Below are positions 52,947-61,617 of a stretch of DNA of 64,000 bases, piece after piece. The notes under the pieces were generated by a model. It had not been told where the DNA came from. It was given only the letters and a program-made list of their open reading frames with translations, and searched no databases. The first letter of the stretch is position 1. Each line of letters opens with the position of its first letter. The position numbers were made by a program, and so were the translations under genes. The DNA comes from Embleya hyalina. GTDB taxonomy: Bacteria > Actinomycetota > Actinomycetes > Streptomycetales > Streptomycetaceae. The stretch covers positions 492,651 to 556,650 of the forward strand of contig NZ_BIFH01000013.1 in assembly GCF_003967355.1 (NCBI RefSeq). Reading direction: 5' to 3'.

Positions 52947-54599
52947 ATGTCCCGCACCCGCACCCGCACCTTCGCCGCGCTCGGCCTCGCGGCCCTGCTC
53001 GGCCTGAGCACCGCCTGTTCCGACAAGACCGCCGGCGGCAACCCCGCCGCGGGCACCCCCGGCAAGCCCGCCGACCTCGCGCTGACCGACACCACCGCCA
53101 AGGGCACCGGCCCGGTGGACAGCGTCAGATGGCTGCTCGCCAAGGAACCCAAGTCGCTGGACCTGGACGTGCGTTCGGACAGCGACTCGAACGCACTGCT
53201 CGCGAACGTCTGCGAACGACTGTTCCAGACCCAACCCGACCTGAGCATGCGCCCGCACCTGGCCGACTCGGCGACCTACACCGACCCCACCACGCTCGTC
53301 CTCAAGCTGCGCGCCGGAGTCACCTTCCACGACGGTTCGCCGATGACCGCCGACGACGTCGTGTGGAGCCTGCGACGGCACGCCGCCGAGGGCAGGAACG
53401 AGTCGGACGAGTTCGAGCGGGTGAGCACCATCGAACGCACCGGCGACACCGAGGTCACCGTACGCCTGAAGGAACCCGACGCGCTGTTCACCAAGGCCCT
53501 CGCGGGCAACGCGGGCGTCGTGCTCGACCGCGAACAGGCCGAGCCCGCGGGCAAGGACTACGGCACCCCGGGCCGCACCGACGCCTGCACGGGCCCGTAC
53601 ACGCTCAAGGAATGGAAGGCCGGCAGCCGGATCACCCTGGAGCGCTACGACGCCTACTGGGACAAGTCCCGCAAGCCGCTGGTGCGTTCGGCCACGTTCG
53701 GCTGGGCGGACGAGAACGCCATGGTCAACAGCATGACCACCGGCGCCGCCGACGGCACCTACCTCACCACGATGAGCGCGGTCCCGCCCCTGGCCGGCAA
53801 CGGCGCGCTCACCGTCTCCTACGGCTCCTCCTCCCGCGCCTGGACGCTCATCCCCACCGAGCGCGGCGGCATGAAGGACCCGCGCGTGCGGCGCGCGCTC
53901 TCGCTCGCGCTGGATCGCCAGGGCATCGCCAAGGCGGCCTTCGCCGGTCTGGCCACCCCCTGGAAGACCCCCCTGGGCCCGGGCGCGTGGGGCTACGAGA
54001 AGGCCACCTTCCAAGCCGGCTACGACGCCCTCCAGGGCGCCCCGGCGCAGCCCACCGCCGCCGACCTGGACGCGGCGAAGAAGCTGGTCACCGAACTGGG
54101 CCCCGCGGCCCCCACCCTCGTGATCGCCAACGACGGCACGCCCACCCGCAACCTGATCGCCAACGCGGTGGTGGACGCGGCCCACCGGATCGGTCTCAAG
54201 GCCCAGATCAAGACCATGTCCGGCGCCGACTTCACCTCGCTTTACACCGACCAGGCGCTGCGCAAGAGCGTCGACATGTTCGCCGACGACTGGTACATCT
54301 CCAAGGCCGACCCGGCCGGTTTCTACGACAACGCGCTCACCGGCTCGAACAACAACTGGGTCGGCTTCAGCTCGCCCGAGTACGACTCGGTCGTCAACGA
54401 GGCGCTGCGCACCACCGACGACGCGGCCCGGGCCCGACTGCTGGTCGAGGCCGAGCGCCGGTTCACCGCCGACGCGGTGTGGCTGCCGCTGGTCCAGGTG
54501 CCGAACGTGCTGGTCACCAGCACCAAGCTGACCGGCGCCCCCGCGTCGATGTGCAACGTCGCCTACCCGTGGCTGGCCGACCTCGGCGCCAAGGGCTGA
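52947..54599 (+). CDS. ABC importer substrate-binding lipoprotein (SBP_bac_5)
   Basis: 550 residues. Signal peptide with lipobox LSTAC (C24). The cluster 5 (Opp/Dpp/nickel) binding-protein fold is indicated by VRWLLAKEPKSLDLDVRSDS near the start, FHDGSPMTADDVVWSLRRH, and RRALSLALDRQGIAKAAF. It binds peptides or peptide-like compounds at the membrane surface for the permease genes that follow. GGAGAG precedes ATG 52947. The residues setting the specificity pocket cannot be read by eye. Confidence 0.94.
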   Translation: MSRTRTRTFAALGLAALLGLSTACSDKTAGGNPAAGTPGKPADLALTDTTAKGTGPVDSVRWLLAKEPKSLDLDVRSDSDSNALLANVCERLFQTQPDLSMRPHLADSATYTDPTTLVLKLRAGVTFHDGSPMTADDVVWSLRRHAAEGRNESDEFERVSTIERTGDTEVTVRLKEPDALFTKALAGNAGVVLDREQAEPAGKDYGTPGRTDACTGPYTLKEWKAGSRITLERYDAYWDKSRKPLVRSATFGWADENAMVNSMTTGAADGTYLTTMSAVPPLAGNGALTVSYGSSSRAWTLIPTERGGMKDPRVRRALSLALDRQGIAKAAFAGLATPWKTPLGPGAWGYEKATFQAGYDALQGAPAQPTAADLDAAKKLVTELGPAAPTLVIANDGTPTRNLIANAVVDAAHRIGLKAQIKTMSGADFTSLYTDQALRKSVDMFADDWYISKADPAGFYDNALTGSNNNWVGFSSPEYDSVVNEALRTTDDAARARLLVEAERRFTADAVWLPLVQVPNVLVTSTKLTGAPASMCNVAYPWLADLGAKG

Positions 54600-54661
54600 C
54601 GTCCCGCGCCGGCCCCACCGGCGCGCCCCGGCCCGTTTCCCCGCCCCCGGAGGTGTCCCCC

Positions 54662-55612
54662 ATGCCCGCCCGCGCCCTGCGCATCACCCTTGGGCTGCTC
54701 GTCACGCTGCTCGCCGCGTCCTTCGTGATCTTCGGCGCCATCTACGCCGCCCCCGGCGACCCGGCCGCGTTCCTGGTCGGCGGCCAGGAGGACGCGACGC
54801 CGGAGAAGCTGGCCGCCGTCCGGGCCGCCTACCACCTCGACGACCCGCTGTGGGTGCAGTACGGGGACTGGATCGGCGGCGTCCTGCACGGCGACCTCGG
54901 CCGCTCGATGCAATACCACGACCAGGTCGCGGACCTGGTGTCCTCCCGCGTGCCCACCACGCTGTTCCTCGTCTCGTACTCCGCCGTGCTGTTCGTCGTG
55001 GCCGGCGTCGCCCTCGGCGTGTTGTCCGCGGTGCGCGGCGGGCGGGTCGACGGGGTCGTCGTCGCGGTCACCACGCTGCTGGCGTCGATCCCCAAGTTCG
55101 TCAAGGCGCTGGCCCTGGTCGCCTTCCTGGGCGTGCAGTGGGGCTGGTTCCCGGTCACCGGCGCCGGCGAGGGCTTCGGCGACCGGCTCCACCATCTGAC
55201 CCTGCCCGCACTCTCCCTGGCCCTGGGCGAACTGGCCGTGGTCAGCCGGGTGACCCGGCAGAGCATGTTGGAGCAGTACGCCCAGGACCACGTCGCCGTG
55301 GCCCGCGCGGCGGGACTGTCCGAGTTCAAGGTGATCCGCCGCCACGTGCTGCGCAACGCGCTCGCGCCGGTGGTGACCATGTGCGGCCTGATCACCGCGA
55401 GCCTGTTCGCGGGCACCGTGGTCGTGGAGACCGCGTTCGGGATCAGCGGCATGGGCTCGCTCCTCGTCCAGGCGATCAACACGCACGACTTCCCGGTGAC
55501 CCAGGCCGTGCTGCTGCTCATGGTGCTCGCGTACATGCTCGTCACCACGCTCGTCGACCTCGTCCACCCGCTGATCGACCCGCGGGTGCGCCTCGAAGGA
55601 AGCGCCGCATGA
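54662..55612 (+). CDS. ABC importer permease (DppB/OppB-like)
   Basis: 316 residues with six membrane helices. APGDPAAFLVGGQ and LRAAYHLD-like region (VRAAYHLDDPLWVQYGDW) are typical for DppB N-terminal periplasmic segments, and the EAA loop reads ARAAGLSEFKVIRRHVLRNAL (last two-thirds). It forms the channel with the next gene. ATG 54662 is 62 bp after the binding-protein stop, with GGAGG upstream. Its TGA overlaps the next ATG. Confidence 0.94.
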   Translation: MPARALRITLGLLVTLLAASFVIFGAIYAAPGDPAAFLVGGQEDATPEKLAAVRAAYHLDDPLWVQYGDWIGGVLHGDLGRSMQYHDQVADLVSSRVPTTLFLVSYSAVLFVVAGVALGVLSAVRGGRVDGVVVAVTTLLASIPKFVKALALVAFLGVQWGWFPVTGAGEGFGDRLHHLTLPALSLALGELAVVSRVTRQSMLEQYAQDHVAVARAAGLSEFKVIRRHVLRNALAPVVTMCGLITASLFAGTVVVETAFGISGMGSLLVQAINTHDFPVTQAVLLLMVLAYMLVTTLVDLVHPLIDPRVRLEGSAA

Positions 55613-56484
55613 CCCTCCTCCAAGCCGCCGTGCCGTCGGTCGCCACGGCATCCCCCGAGCCGGCCAAGCCCAAGCGGACCTGGCCGATCCCGGTCCGGAT
55701 CGCGGCCGGATTCCTGCTGCTGACCGCGGCGTCGGCGATCCTGGCGCCGTTGCTGGCGCCGTACGAGCCGGACGCGATCGACCTGAACGCCTCGCTCGCG
55801 CCGCCCGACGGTGCGCACGTGCTGGGCACCGACCAGTCCGGGCGCGACCTGCTCTCCCGGGTGCTGCACGGGGCCGGACCGAGCCTGGTGGCGCCGCTGG
55901 CGCTGCTCGCGCTCGCGTCGGTGATCGGCATCGCGCTGGGCACGCTGGCCGCCTGGCACGGCGGTTGGGTGGACGCGTTCGTCTCGCGCGTCACCGACGT
56001 GATGTTCGCGTTCCCCGGGTTGTTGTTCGTGATCCTGATCGTGTCGGTGTTCGGCGACGGGCTGACCACGGCGGTGGTCGCGCTCGCGCTGGCCTACTCG
56101 CCGGTGGTGGCCAAGTACACCCGCAGCATCGCGCTCGCGGAGCGGGCCAAGCCCTACATCGACGCCTATCGGGTGCAGGGCATGGGCGGATTCGCGATCT
56201 GCGTCCGGCGGCTCGTGCCCAATCTGGCGCCGTCGCTGATCGGCTACCTGGTGCTGATGTTCGGCCAGGTGCTGATGGGCATGGCCACGCTCAGCTACCT
56301 GGGCTTCGGTGCCCAGCCGCCCAGTTCGGAATGGGGGCTGATGGTCAAGGAGGGGCAGGCCGCGCTGGTCCGGGGCGCGCTGTGGCCGGCCCTGGTGCCC
56401 GGCACCGCGATCGCCCTGGTCGTGGTGGCCTTCAACGTCGTCGGCGTGCGGATCTCCGACCGCCTGGGGGTGAGGGAACGATGA
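55609..56484 (+). CDS. ABC importer permease (DppC/OppC-like)
   Basis: 291 residues, six helices. HVLGTDQSGRDLLSRVLHGA (residues about 69-88) is the DppC hallmark after the first helix, and the EAA loop is YRVQGMGGFAICVRRLVPNL. It pairs with the preceding permease. ATG 55609 overlaps that gene's stop by four bases, and its own stop overlaps the ATPase start, so translation is coupled along the operon. Confidence 0.94.
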   Translation: MTLLQAAVPSVATASPEPAKPKRTWPIPVRIAAGFLLLTAASAILAPLLAPYEPDAIDLNASLAPPDGAHVLGTDQSGRDLLSRVLHGAGPSLVAPLALLALASVIGIALGTLAAWHGGWVDAFVSRVTDVMFAFPGLLFVILIVSVFGDGLTTAVVALALAYSPVVAKYTRSIALAERAKPYIDAYRVQGMGGFAICVRRLVPNLAPSLIGYLVLMFGQVLMGMATLSYLGFGAQPPSSEWGLMVKEGQAALVRGALWPALVPGTAIALVVVAFNVVGVRISDRLGVRER

Positions 56485-57515
56485 CGATGGTCGAGAAAGC
56501 GAACGCGGCCGCGGAGCACCGGTTCGACCACGAGCGCCTGCTGGACATCGAGGACCTGACCGTCGAACTGCCCGGCGTCGGAGCGCGGCGCCCGGTGCTC
56601 GACGCGGTGCGCCTGCGCGTGGACCGCGGCGAAGTGGTGGGCCTGGTCGGCGAATCCGGCTCCGGCAAGTCCACCGCCGCCAAGGCCGTGTTGCGGATGT
56701 TGCCGCGCGGCGCGCGGATCGGCGGCCGGGTGGGCGTGGCCGGGCAGGAGGTGCTCACCCTGGGTCCCGGCGACCTGCGCGACCTGCGCGCCCGCCGAGT
56801 GGCGATGGTGCACCAGGATCCACGCTCCTCGCTCAATCCGGTGCGCCGGATCGGCGACTTCCTGACCGAGCGGCTGATCCACACCCTGGGCCGGCCGAAG
56901 GCGCAGGCGTACGCCGAGGCGCTGCGGCTGCTCGACGCGGTGGGCATCGTGCGGCCGGCCGAGCGGATGCGGCAATTCCCGCACGAGTTGTCCGGCGGGA
57001 TGCTCCAGCGGGTGGTGATCGCGGCGGCGCTCGCGGGCGACCCCGAACTGCTGCTCGCGGACGAGGCGACCAGCGCGCTGGACGTGACCACCCAGGCCGA
57101 GATCCTGGCCATCCTGCGCGAGCACCGCACCCGGCGCGGCCTGGGCCTGCTGTTCATCACGCACGACCTGCACCTGGCCGCGGCCTACTGCGACCGGGTG
57201 TACGTGATGTACGCCGGACGGGTCGTGGAGGAGCGCACGGCCGGGCAACTGTTCGAGGATCCTCGCCACCCGTACACGGCCGGACTGCTGGCCTGTACAC
57301 CGGAGTTGGGCGACCCGCGCCCGATCCGGCCGATCCCGGGCCGGCCGCCGTCGCTGGACGACGCCTTCCCCGGCTGCCCGTTCGTGGCGCGCTGCCCGGT
57401 GGCGCAGACCGCGTGCGAGACCTGGCGGCCGGTCGCCCGCGAACTCGACGGCGGCGGCAGCGTGATGTGCCGCCGCACCGACCTGGACCACCCCGTGGAG
57501 ATGGTGCGCGCATGA
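56481..57515 (+). CDS. ABC importer ATPase (DppD/OppD-like)
   Basis: 344 residues. Walker A GESGSGKST (about 55-63), Q-loop VHQDPRSSLNPV, signature LSGGMLQRV, Walker B LLLADEATSALD, H-loop ITHD, and the C-terminal oligopeptide/dipeptide extension with four cysteines (GCPFVARC, TACETW, VMCRR) that binds a 4Fe-4S cluster in DppD-type proteins. The signature is LSGGM rather than LSGGQ, which is common in this subfamily. ATG 56481 overlaps the upstream TGA. Confidence 0.94.
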   Translation: MTMVEKANAAAEHRFDHERLLDIEDLTVELPGVGARRPVLDAVRLRVDRGEVVGLVGESGSGKSTAAKAVLRMLPRGARIGGRVGVAGQEVLTLGPGDLRDLRARRVAMVHQDPRSSLNPVRRIGDFLTERLIHTLGRPKAQAYAEALRLLDAVGIVRPAERMRQFPHELSGGMLQRVVIAAALAGDPELLLADEATSALDVTTQAEILAILREHRTRRGLGLLFITHDLHLAAAYCDRVYVMYAGRVVEERTAGQLFEDPRHPYTAGLLACTPELGDPRPIRPIPGRPPSLDDAFPGCPFVARCPVAQTACETWRPVARELDGGGSVMCRRTDLDHPVEMVRA

Positions 57516-58333
57516 CCACGCCGGCTCTGGAAGTACACGGCCTGTGCCGCGAGTTCGCGCTGCCGGGCCGACGCGGCGGGAGCACGGTCGCGGCCCGTGA
57601 CATCTCCTTCACCGTGCCGCCGGGCGGTTCGCTCGGCCTGGTCGGCGAGTCCGGCTCGGGCAAGACCACGATCGCGCGCATGCTGGTGGGCCTGGTCCGC
57701 CCGGACGCGGGCACCATCGCGGTGGACGGGCATCCGCGCGCGGCACGCGTACGGGGCGCGACGGAACGGCTGCGCCGGGCCCGGGAGATCCAGATGGTCT
57801 TCCAGGACCCGTACGTCTCGCTGGATCCCAGGCTCACCGCCGCGCAGTGCGTGGCCGGCGTACTGCGGCTGCACGGCGAGGCGGACCGCGACAAGCGGGT
57901 GCGCGAACTGCTCGACCAGGTCGGCCTGGGCACCCGCGAGGCCGACGCGCGTCCGCATCGGCTCAGCGGCGGACAGCGGCAACGGCTGTCCATCGCCCGG
58001 GCGCTGGCGGCCCGCCCGCGAGTCCTGGTGCTCGACGAGGCGGTATCCGCGCTGGACGTGTCGATCCAGGCGCAGATCCTGCACCTGCTCACCGAGTTGC
58101 GCACGGAGACGGACGTCGCGCTGGTGTTCGTCAGCCACGACCTCGCGGTGGTGCGGCAGGTCACCGACGACCTGCTGGTGCTCTATCGGGGTGTGGCGGT
58201 CGAACAGGGTCGCACCTCCGACATCCTGACCGACCCGCGACACGCCTACACGCGGCTGCTGGTCGGTTCCGCACCGCGCCCCGGCTGGGATCCGGCCTCG
58301 GTCGGCGCGCTGCGCGCGGAACTCGCCGAGTGA
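57512..58333 (+). CDS. ABC importer ATPase (DppF/OppF-like)
   Basis: 273 residues. Walker A GESGSGKTT, Q-loop MVFQDPYVSLDPR, signature LSGGQRQRL, Walker B VLVLDEAVSALD, and H-loop SHD. It forms the nucleotide-binding heterodimer with the preceding ATPase. It is shorter than classical OppF, lacking most of the C-terminal extension with cysteines. ATG 57512 overlaps the upstream TGA. It is the last gene of the RpiR-controlled importer operon. Confidence 0.94.
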   Translation: MTTPALEVHGLCREFALPGRRGGSTVAARDISFTVPPGGSLGLVGESGSGKTTIARMLVGLVRPDAGTIAVDGHPRAARVRGATERLRRAREIQMVFQDPYVSLDPRLTAAQCVAGVLRLHGEADRDKRVRELLDQVGLGTREADARPHRLSGGQRQRLSIARALAARPRVLVLDEAVSALDVSIQAQILHLLTELRTETDVALVFVSHDLAVVRQVTDDLLVLYRGVAVEQGRTSDILTDPRHAYTRLLVGSAPRPGWDPASVGALRAELAE

Positions 58334-58549
58334 GGCACGCGGTCGCCGGCGTGTCGGGGCGGGTCACGGGCGGGGGAGTTCCGGGACCACCGGGGAGGCG
58401 GGGTCGAGCAGGGCGCACGGGTCGACGGTGCGTTCGTCGCACGATCGCGGCCCGAAGCGCGACTTCGTCGATCCGAACCCCCGGAGCCGGACCCCGTCCC
58501 CCCCGACCACCCGCAGCCACGCCGCCACACCGGGGGAACGCGCCGTGCG

Positions 58550-59230
58550 TCAGTTCGAGATGCGGGCCTCGATGCCGTCGAGGATGAAGTCGAGGCCGGT
58601 CCGGAAGGTCTCGTCGGGGTCGGGGTGTGGCCCGTCGCGGACCACCGATTCCAGCGCCGGGAAGCGGCCGGTGGCGAAGACCCGTTCCAGATAGGGCCCG
58701 AAGGTGGCCTGCCACTGCCGCTTGTCCATCCCCGTGGCCCGCTCGGCGCGCCACTCGGTGATCTCCCGGCGCACCGCGCCGATCACGTACGCGTCGACCG
58801 CGTCGACCGCCGGGACGACGATGTCCAGGTCGATGTCGCCCATCGCGGCCAACACGGCCTCCCCCCTGGCCAGCGCGTGCGGCCCGAGCCGGGGTCGCCC
58901 ACCGATCAGATCGGCGAACCATTCGTGCCGGTGGGCGGCCTGCCGGGTGGTCTCGGCGAGGGAGTGCAGCGCCTCGCGCCAACCGTCTCCGACCGGCCGA
59001 ATCTCCGCGTGCACCGCATCGACCATCAGGTCGAGCAACTCTTCCTTGGTAGCGATGTAGCCATACAGCCGCATCGGCCCGACGCCCAGCACGGCGGCCA
59101 CCTTGCGCAGCGACACCGCCTCCAGGCCGTCCACGTCGGCCAGCCCGATCGCCGCTCCCAGGATCCGTTCCCGGCTCAACGGCGCCGGCACCGGCCGACT
59201 CGGCGGCTCCTCCCGCTCCCACACCAACAT
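58550..59230 (-). CDS. TetR-family regulator
   Basis: 226 residues. HTH: LSRERILGAAIGLADVDGLE, AVSLRKVAAVLGVGPMRLYGYIATKEELLDLMV, with TetR_C_1-type ligand domain (WREALHSLAETTRQAAHRH). ATG 59230 has only a weak GGCGGC upstream, so a leaderless start is possible. It lies convergent to the importer operon with a 216-bp featureless gap (58334-58549). Upstream lie three GATAC repeats that may be its operator. The regulated gene is not obvious. Confidence 0.9.
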   Translation of the reverse strand: MLVWEREEPPSRPVPAPLSRERILGAAIGLADVDGLEAVSLRKVAAVLGVGPMRLYGYIATKEELLDLMVDAVHAEIRPVGDGWREALHSLAETTRQAAHRHEWFADLIGGRPRLGPHALARGEAVLAAMGDIDLDIVVPAVDAVDAYVIGAVRREITEWRAERATGMDKRQWQATFGPYLERVFATGRFPALESVVRDGPHPDPDETFRTGLDFILDGIEARISN

Positions 59231-59238
59231 GCCGCCGA

Positions 59239-59283
59239 CGATACATCGCTTGCATCGATACGGCGTATTTGCCTGATACGGCG
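59239..59283 (-). promoter_or_regulatory. Operator candidate before TetR gene: three GATAC direct repeats
   Basis: CGATAC at 59239-59244 and 59256-59261 and TGATAC at 59274-59279 are spaced 17-18 bp. The second extends to the inverted repeat ATAC-ggc-GTAT (59258-59268). The region is AT-rich compared with its flanks and begins 9 bp upstream of the tetR start. Confidence 0.55.
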
Positions 59284-59621
59284 CATGGAGACCGATCGCG
59301 ACAGCGCGCAACGCGCGCCGCGTGCCGGAGTGCGGCCGGAGGTGGGCGGATACGCGCCCACCTCCGGCCGGATTCGAGCCCGGTGGAATTCCCGTCCCTC
59401 CCCGTCGGACGGGGTCGTGACCCGGGTGCGATCGCCGCATGGTTTCGGGCGGCGTGCCTGTTCGGCCCGTGCTTCCGCCCCGTGTCGGATCCTCGGCCGA
59501 TTCCGTCGCCCGTACCCATGTGCCTCGCACCCGGAGCCCTCCACTCCGGCTCGCGTGTGCCGGCGGGCGGACGACGTTGTCCGCTCACCTCGTTCCCGAA
59601 TCCTGGTCGATCGGGCGTCGT

Positions 59622-59650
59622 CTGAAAACGCCTTTCAGCCTGGGCTGAAA
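59622..59650 (+). promoter_or_regulatory. Array of CTGAAA/TTTCAG half-sites before the winged-helix regulator
   Basis: CTGAAA (59622-59627), TTTCAG (59633-59638) and CTGAAA (59645-59650) alternate in orientation. The last two form the 18-bp palindrome-like TTTCAGCC-tg-GGCTGAAA. It lies 125 bp upstream of the regulator gene at 59775. Operator function is inferred from symmetry. Confidence 0.55.
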
Positions 59651-59774
59651 CCCGCTGGTCGGAGCGCCGCCGAGGACGCACACTGTCGGGGTCCTCCCGA
59701 TGAGGTACGCACCGAACGGGAGGCGGCGTACGGCGCGTCCCGGACGAATCGCCCCCGACCCTCGGAGTGCACGA

Positions 59775-60791
59775 GTGCTGCGGATCCACTTCACCGCGGA
59801 GGACCTGGCCCGGACCCGACTGGCCACGACGGTCGGTGCGGCGGCCGAGACCTACCACAGCCTGGAACTGCTGCACGGTCCGCGCAGACCGCTGCCCTTC
59901 CGGGCCTGGCGCGCCGAGGTGGCCGCGCGCCTGGAGGCGGCGCCCGGTCCGCTCACCGCGCTGCTGCCGATCCGCGGCCCGGGCCTGGATCTGCGCACGC
60001 TGGTCGGGGACTCGCCCTCCCTCGACGAGGGCATCGAGAACCTGCTCGCGGTGCCCGGCGCGCGATTACGCGCGGAACTGGCGCACCTGACCTTCGATCC
60101 CGCCCACTCGACCTGGGTGCGCGATTTCCTGGACGGCGCCCTCGAACCGCGCCGCGAGTTCGCCCGGGCGCTGCGCGCCTGCCACGACGTGACGGTCGCG
60201 CCCTTCCACGAGCGGGTGCGCTCGCATCTGGAGGCGGCCCGCAGCCGCCATACCCGCGCGTTGCTCGACGGCGGTGTCGAGGGCCTGTTGGCCGGGTTGT
60301 ACGTGCCGTTCATCCGCTGGAATCCGCCGGTCCTGGAGATCCGGCGGCGCAAGGACCACGACATCGTGCTCGGCGGCCGGGGCCTGGTGATCGCACCGAC
60401 GCTCTTCGTCTGGCAGGAGTCGGCGGTGCTCTGGGACGTCCAGGACGAAGCCGCGCCGTACATACTGGCCGTGCCCACGGTGCGCGACCTCCGGGACGGC
60501 GCCGGGCTGTGGCAACCCGGCGCGGGCGACGACCGCGCGCTCGGCGCACTCCTGGGGCAGACCCGGGCCGCCGCGCTGACCGTGATCAACGACGGTTGCA
60601 CGACCACGGAGTTGGCCCGTCGGCTGAACGTCTCGGCGGCGTCCGCGAGCCAACACGCGACCGTGCTGCGCAACGCCCGGCTGATCACCACGACCCGCCG
60701 GGGCGGCGCGGTCCTGCACGCGCTGACCTCACTGGGTCTGGAACTCCTCGGCGAAAGCCCGCCGCGCGCACGCCACCCGGCGCGGACCTGA
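59775..60791 (+). CDS. ArsR-like winged-helix regulator with large N-terminal domain
   Basis: 338 residues. The family start is VLRIHFTAEDLARTRLA, and an ArsR-type winged helix near the C-terminus reads TTTELARRLNVSAASASQHATVLRNARLI then TTTRRGGAVLHALTSLG. Such long regulators (often annotated DUF5937-HTH) occur next to export pumps in streptomycetes, but here no pump is adjacent. GTG 59775 follows GGAG by seven bases; the frame is open 25 codons further up. Codon 98 is TTA (60066-60068), a potential bldA switch on a regulator. Confidence 0.88.
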   Translation: MLRIHFTAEDLARTRLATTVGAAAETYHSLELLHGPRRPLPFRAWRAEVAARLEAAPGPLTALLPIRGPGLDLRTLVGDSPSLDEGIENLLAVPGARLRAELAHLTFDPAHSTWVRDFLDGALEPRREFARALRACHDVTVAPFHERVRSHLEAARSRHTRALLDGGVEGLLAGLYVPFIRWNPPVLEIRRRKDHDIVLGGRGLVIAPTLFVWQESAVLWDVQDEAAPYILAVPTVRDLRDGAGLWQPGAGDDRALGALLGQTRAAALTVINDGCTTTELARRLNVSAASASQHATVLRNARLITTTRRGGAVLHALTSLGLELLGESPPRARHPART

Positions 60792-60829
60792 CCCCACGAC
60801 GCAACGCGGCCGCTCACGACGCCCGCGGC

Positions 60830-61600
60830 TCAGTCGGTCGGCGGCAGTGCCTCGATCAGGGCGATCGCCGCGGAGCAGCACAGGATCAGGCCCAGTTCGG
60901 CGACCGTGGACGGCACCGCCTCGGGTTCTCCGGGGCGCGTCGGCGGCGCCGGTACCGCGAGCGCCGGCTCCCCGAGGGCTTCGCGGTTGCGCAGCAGGGC
61001 CTGGAGCACGTCGAGCAAACCCCATGCGCCCCAGGCCGGTTCGTGTCGGCGGGCACGGTCCGAGGGGTCGACGAGGGCGAGCGAGCGAATCGTTTCGGCG
61101 TGACCGGCGGCGAGCTGTTTCGCGGCGTCCGCGCCGATGCGTGCGGCGATGTGGTCGTGCACCAGCGCGCGGCCGGTCGGCACGGCCAAGCTCAGCTTCA
61201 GCGCCCCGAGGCCGGTCCGGGCCAACGCGCCCGGGTCCTTGGCCCGACGCGACGCGGCGCGCCGGTGGCGCAGTTCGAAGGCGACGGTGGGGAGCAGGTG
61301 CGGGTGGAACGCGGCCGCGGCGGCCTGTTCGGCGTCGAGCCCGGGCACCATGTCCCGGACCAGCGCCGGCGCGGCGGATCCGATCACCGTCCGGGTCGCG
61401 TGCAACCACCGCGGCGCGGCGCTGAGTTCGATCCGCGGCAGATCCCGCAGCACGACCTCGGTCACCGGTCCCCGGAGCGTCGCGGCGAGTTCCGCCGTGC
61501 GGTCGGCGGTCAGCCCCAGGGCCCCGAGCGCCTCGGTGGGATCGCCCGCCGGTTCGTTCGCCGGGTCGTCCGGCGCACCTCGTCGATTCCACAGCCCCAC
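60830..61600 (-). CDS. Unrecognised protein coupled to a TetR gene
   Basis: About 256 residues, mostly alpha-helical by composition, Ala/Leu/Arg-rich, no signal peptide, no clear membrane helix except the weakly hydrophobic C-terminal ELGLILCCSAAIALIEALP (two adjacent cysteines). I recognise no family. GTG 61600 has GGAGG five bases upstream; GTG 61621 would instead overlap the TetR TGA (GTGA). Either way it is directly behind the TetR gene and co-transcribed with it. It converges on the winged-helix regulator gene 38 bp away. Confidence 0.7.
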   Translation of the reverse strand: MGLWNRRGAPDDPANEPAGDPTEALGALGLTADRTAELAATLRGPVTEVVLRDLPRIELSAAPRWLHATRTVIGSAAPALVRDMVPGLDAEQAAAAAFHPHLLPTVAFELRHRRAASRRAKDPGALARTGLGALKLSLAVPTGRALVHDHIAARIGADAAKQLAAGHAETIRSLALVDPSDRARRHEPAWGAWGLLDVLQALLRNREALGEPALAVPAPPTRPGEPEAVPSTVAELGLILCCSAAIALIEALPPTD

Positions 61601-61617
61601 GTCGACCTCCGCCCGGT

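Larger units (their letters stand above)
59231..59774. other. 544-bp divergent intergenic region
   Basis: Between a leftward TetR gene and a rightward winged-helix regulator. It contains the GATAC repeats near the TetR gene (59239-59283) and the TTTCAG/CTGAAA array near the other (59622-59650). The middle is GC-rich without a supportable gene. Confidence 0.6.

Noticed and set aside
58334-58549. Possible terminator or small gene after the importer operon
   Set aside because: GC-rich but no convincing long stem, start site or coding pattern was found in this 216-bp gap.
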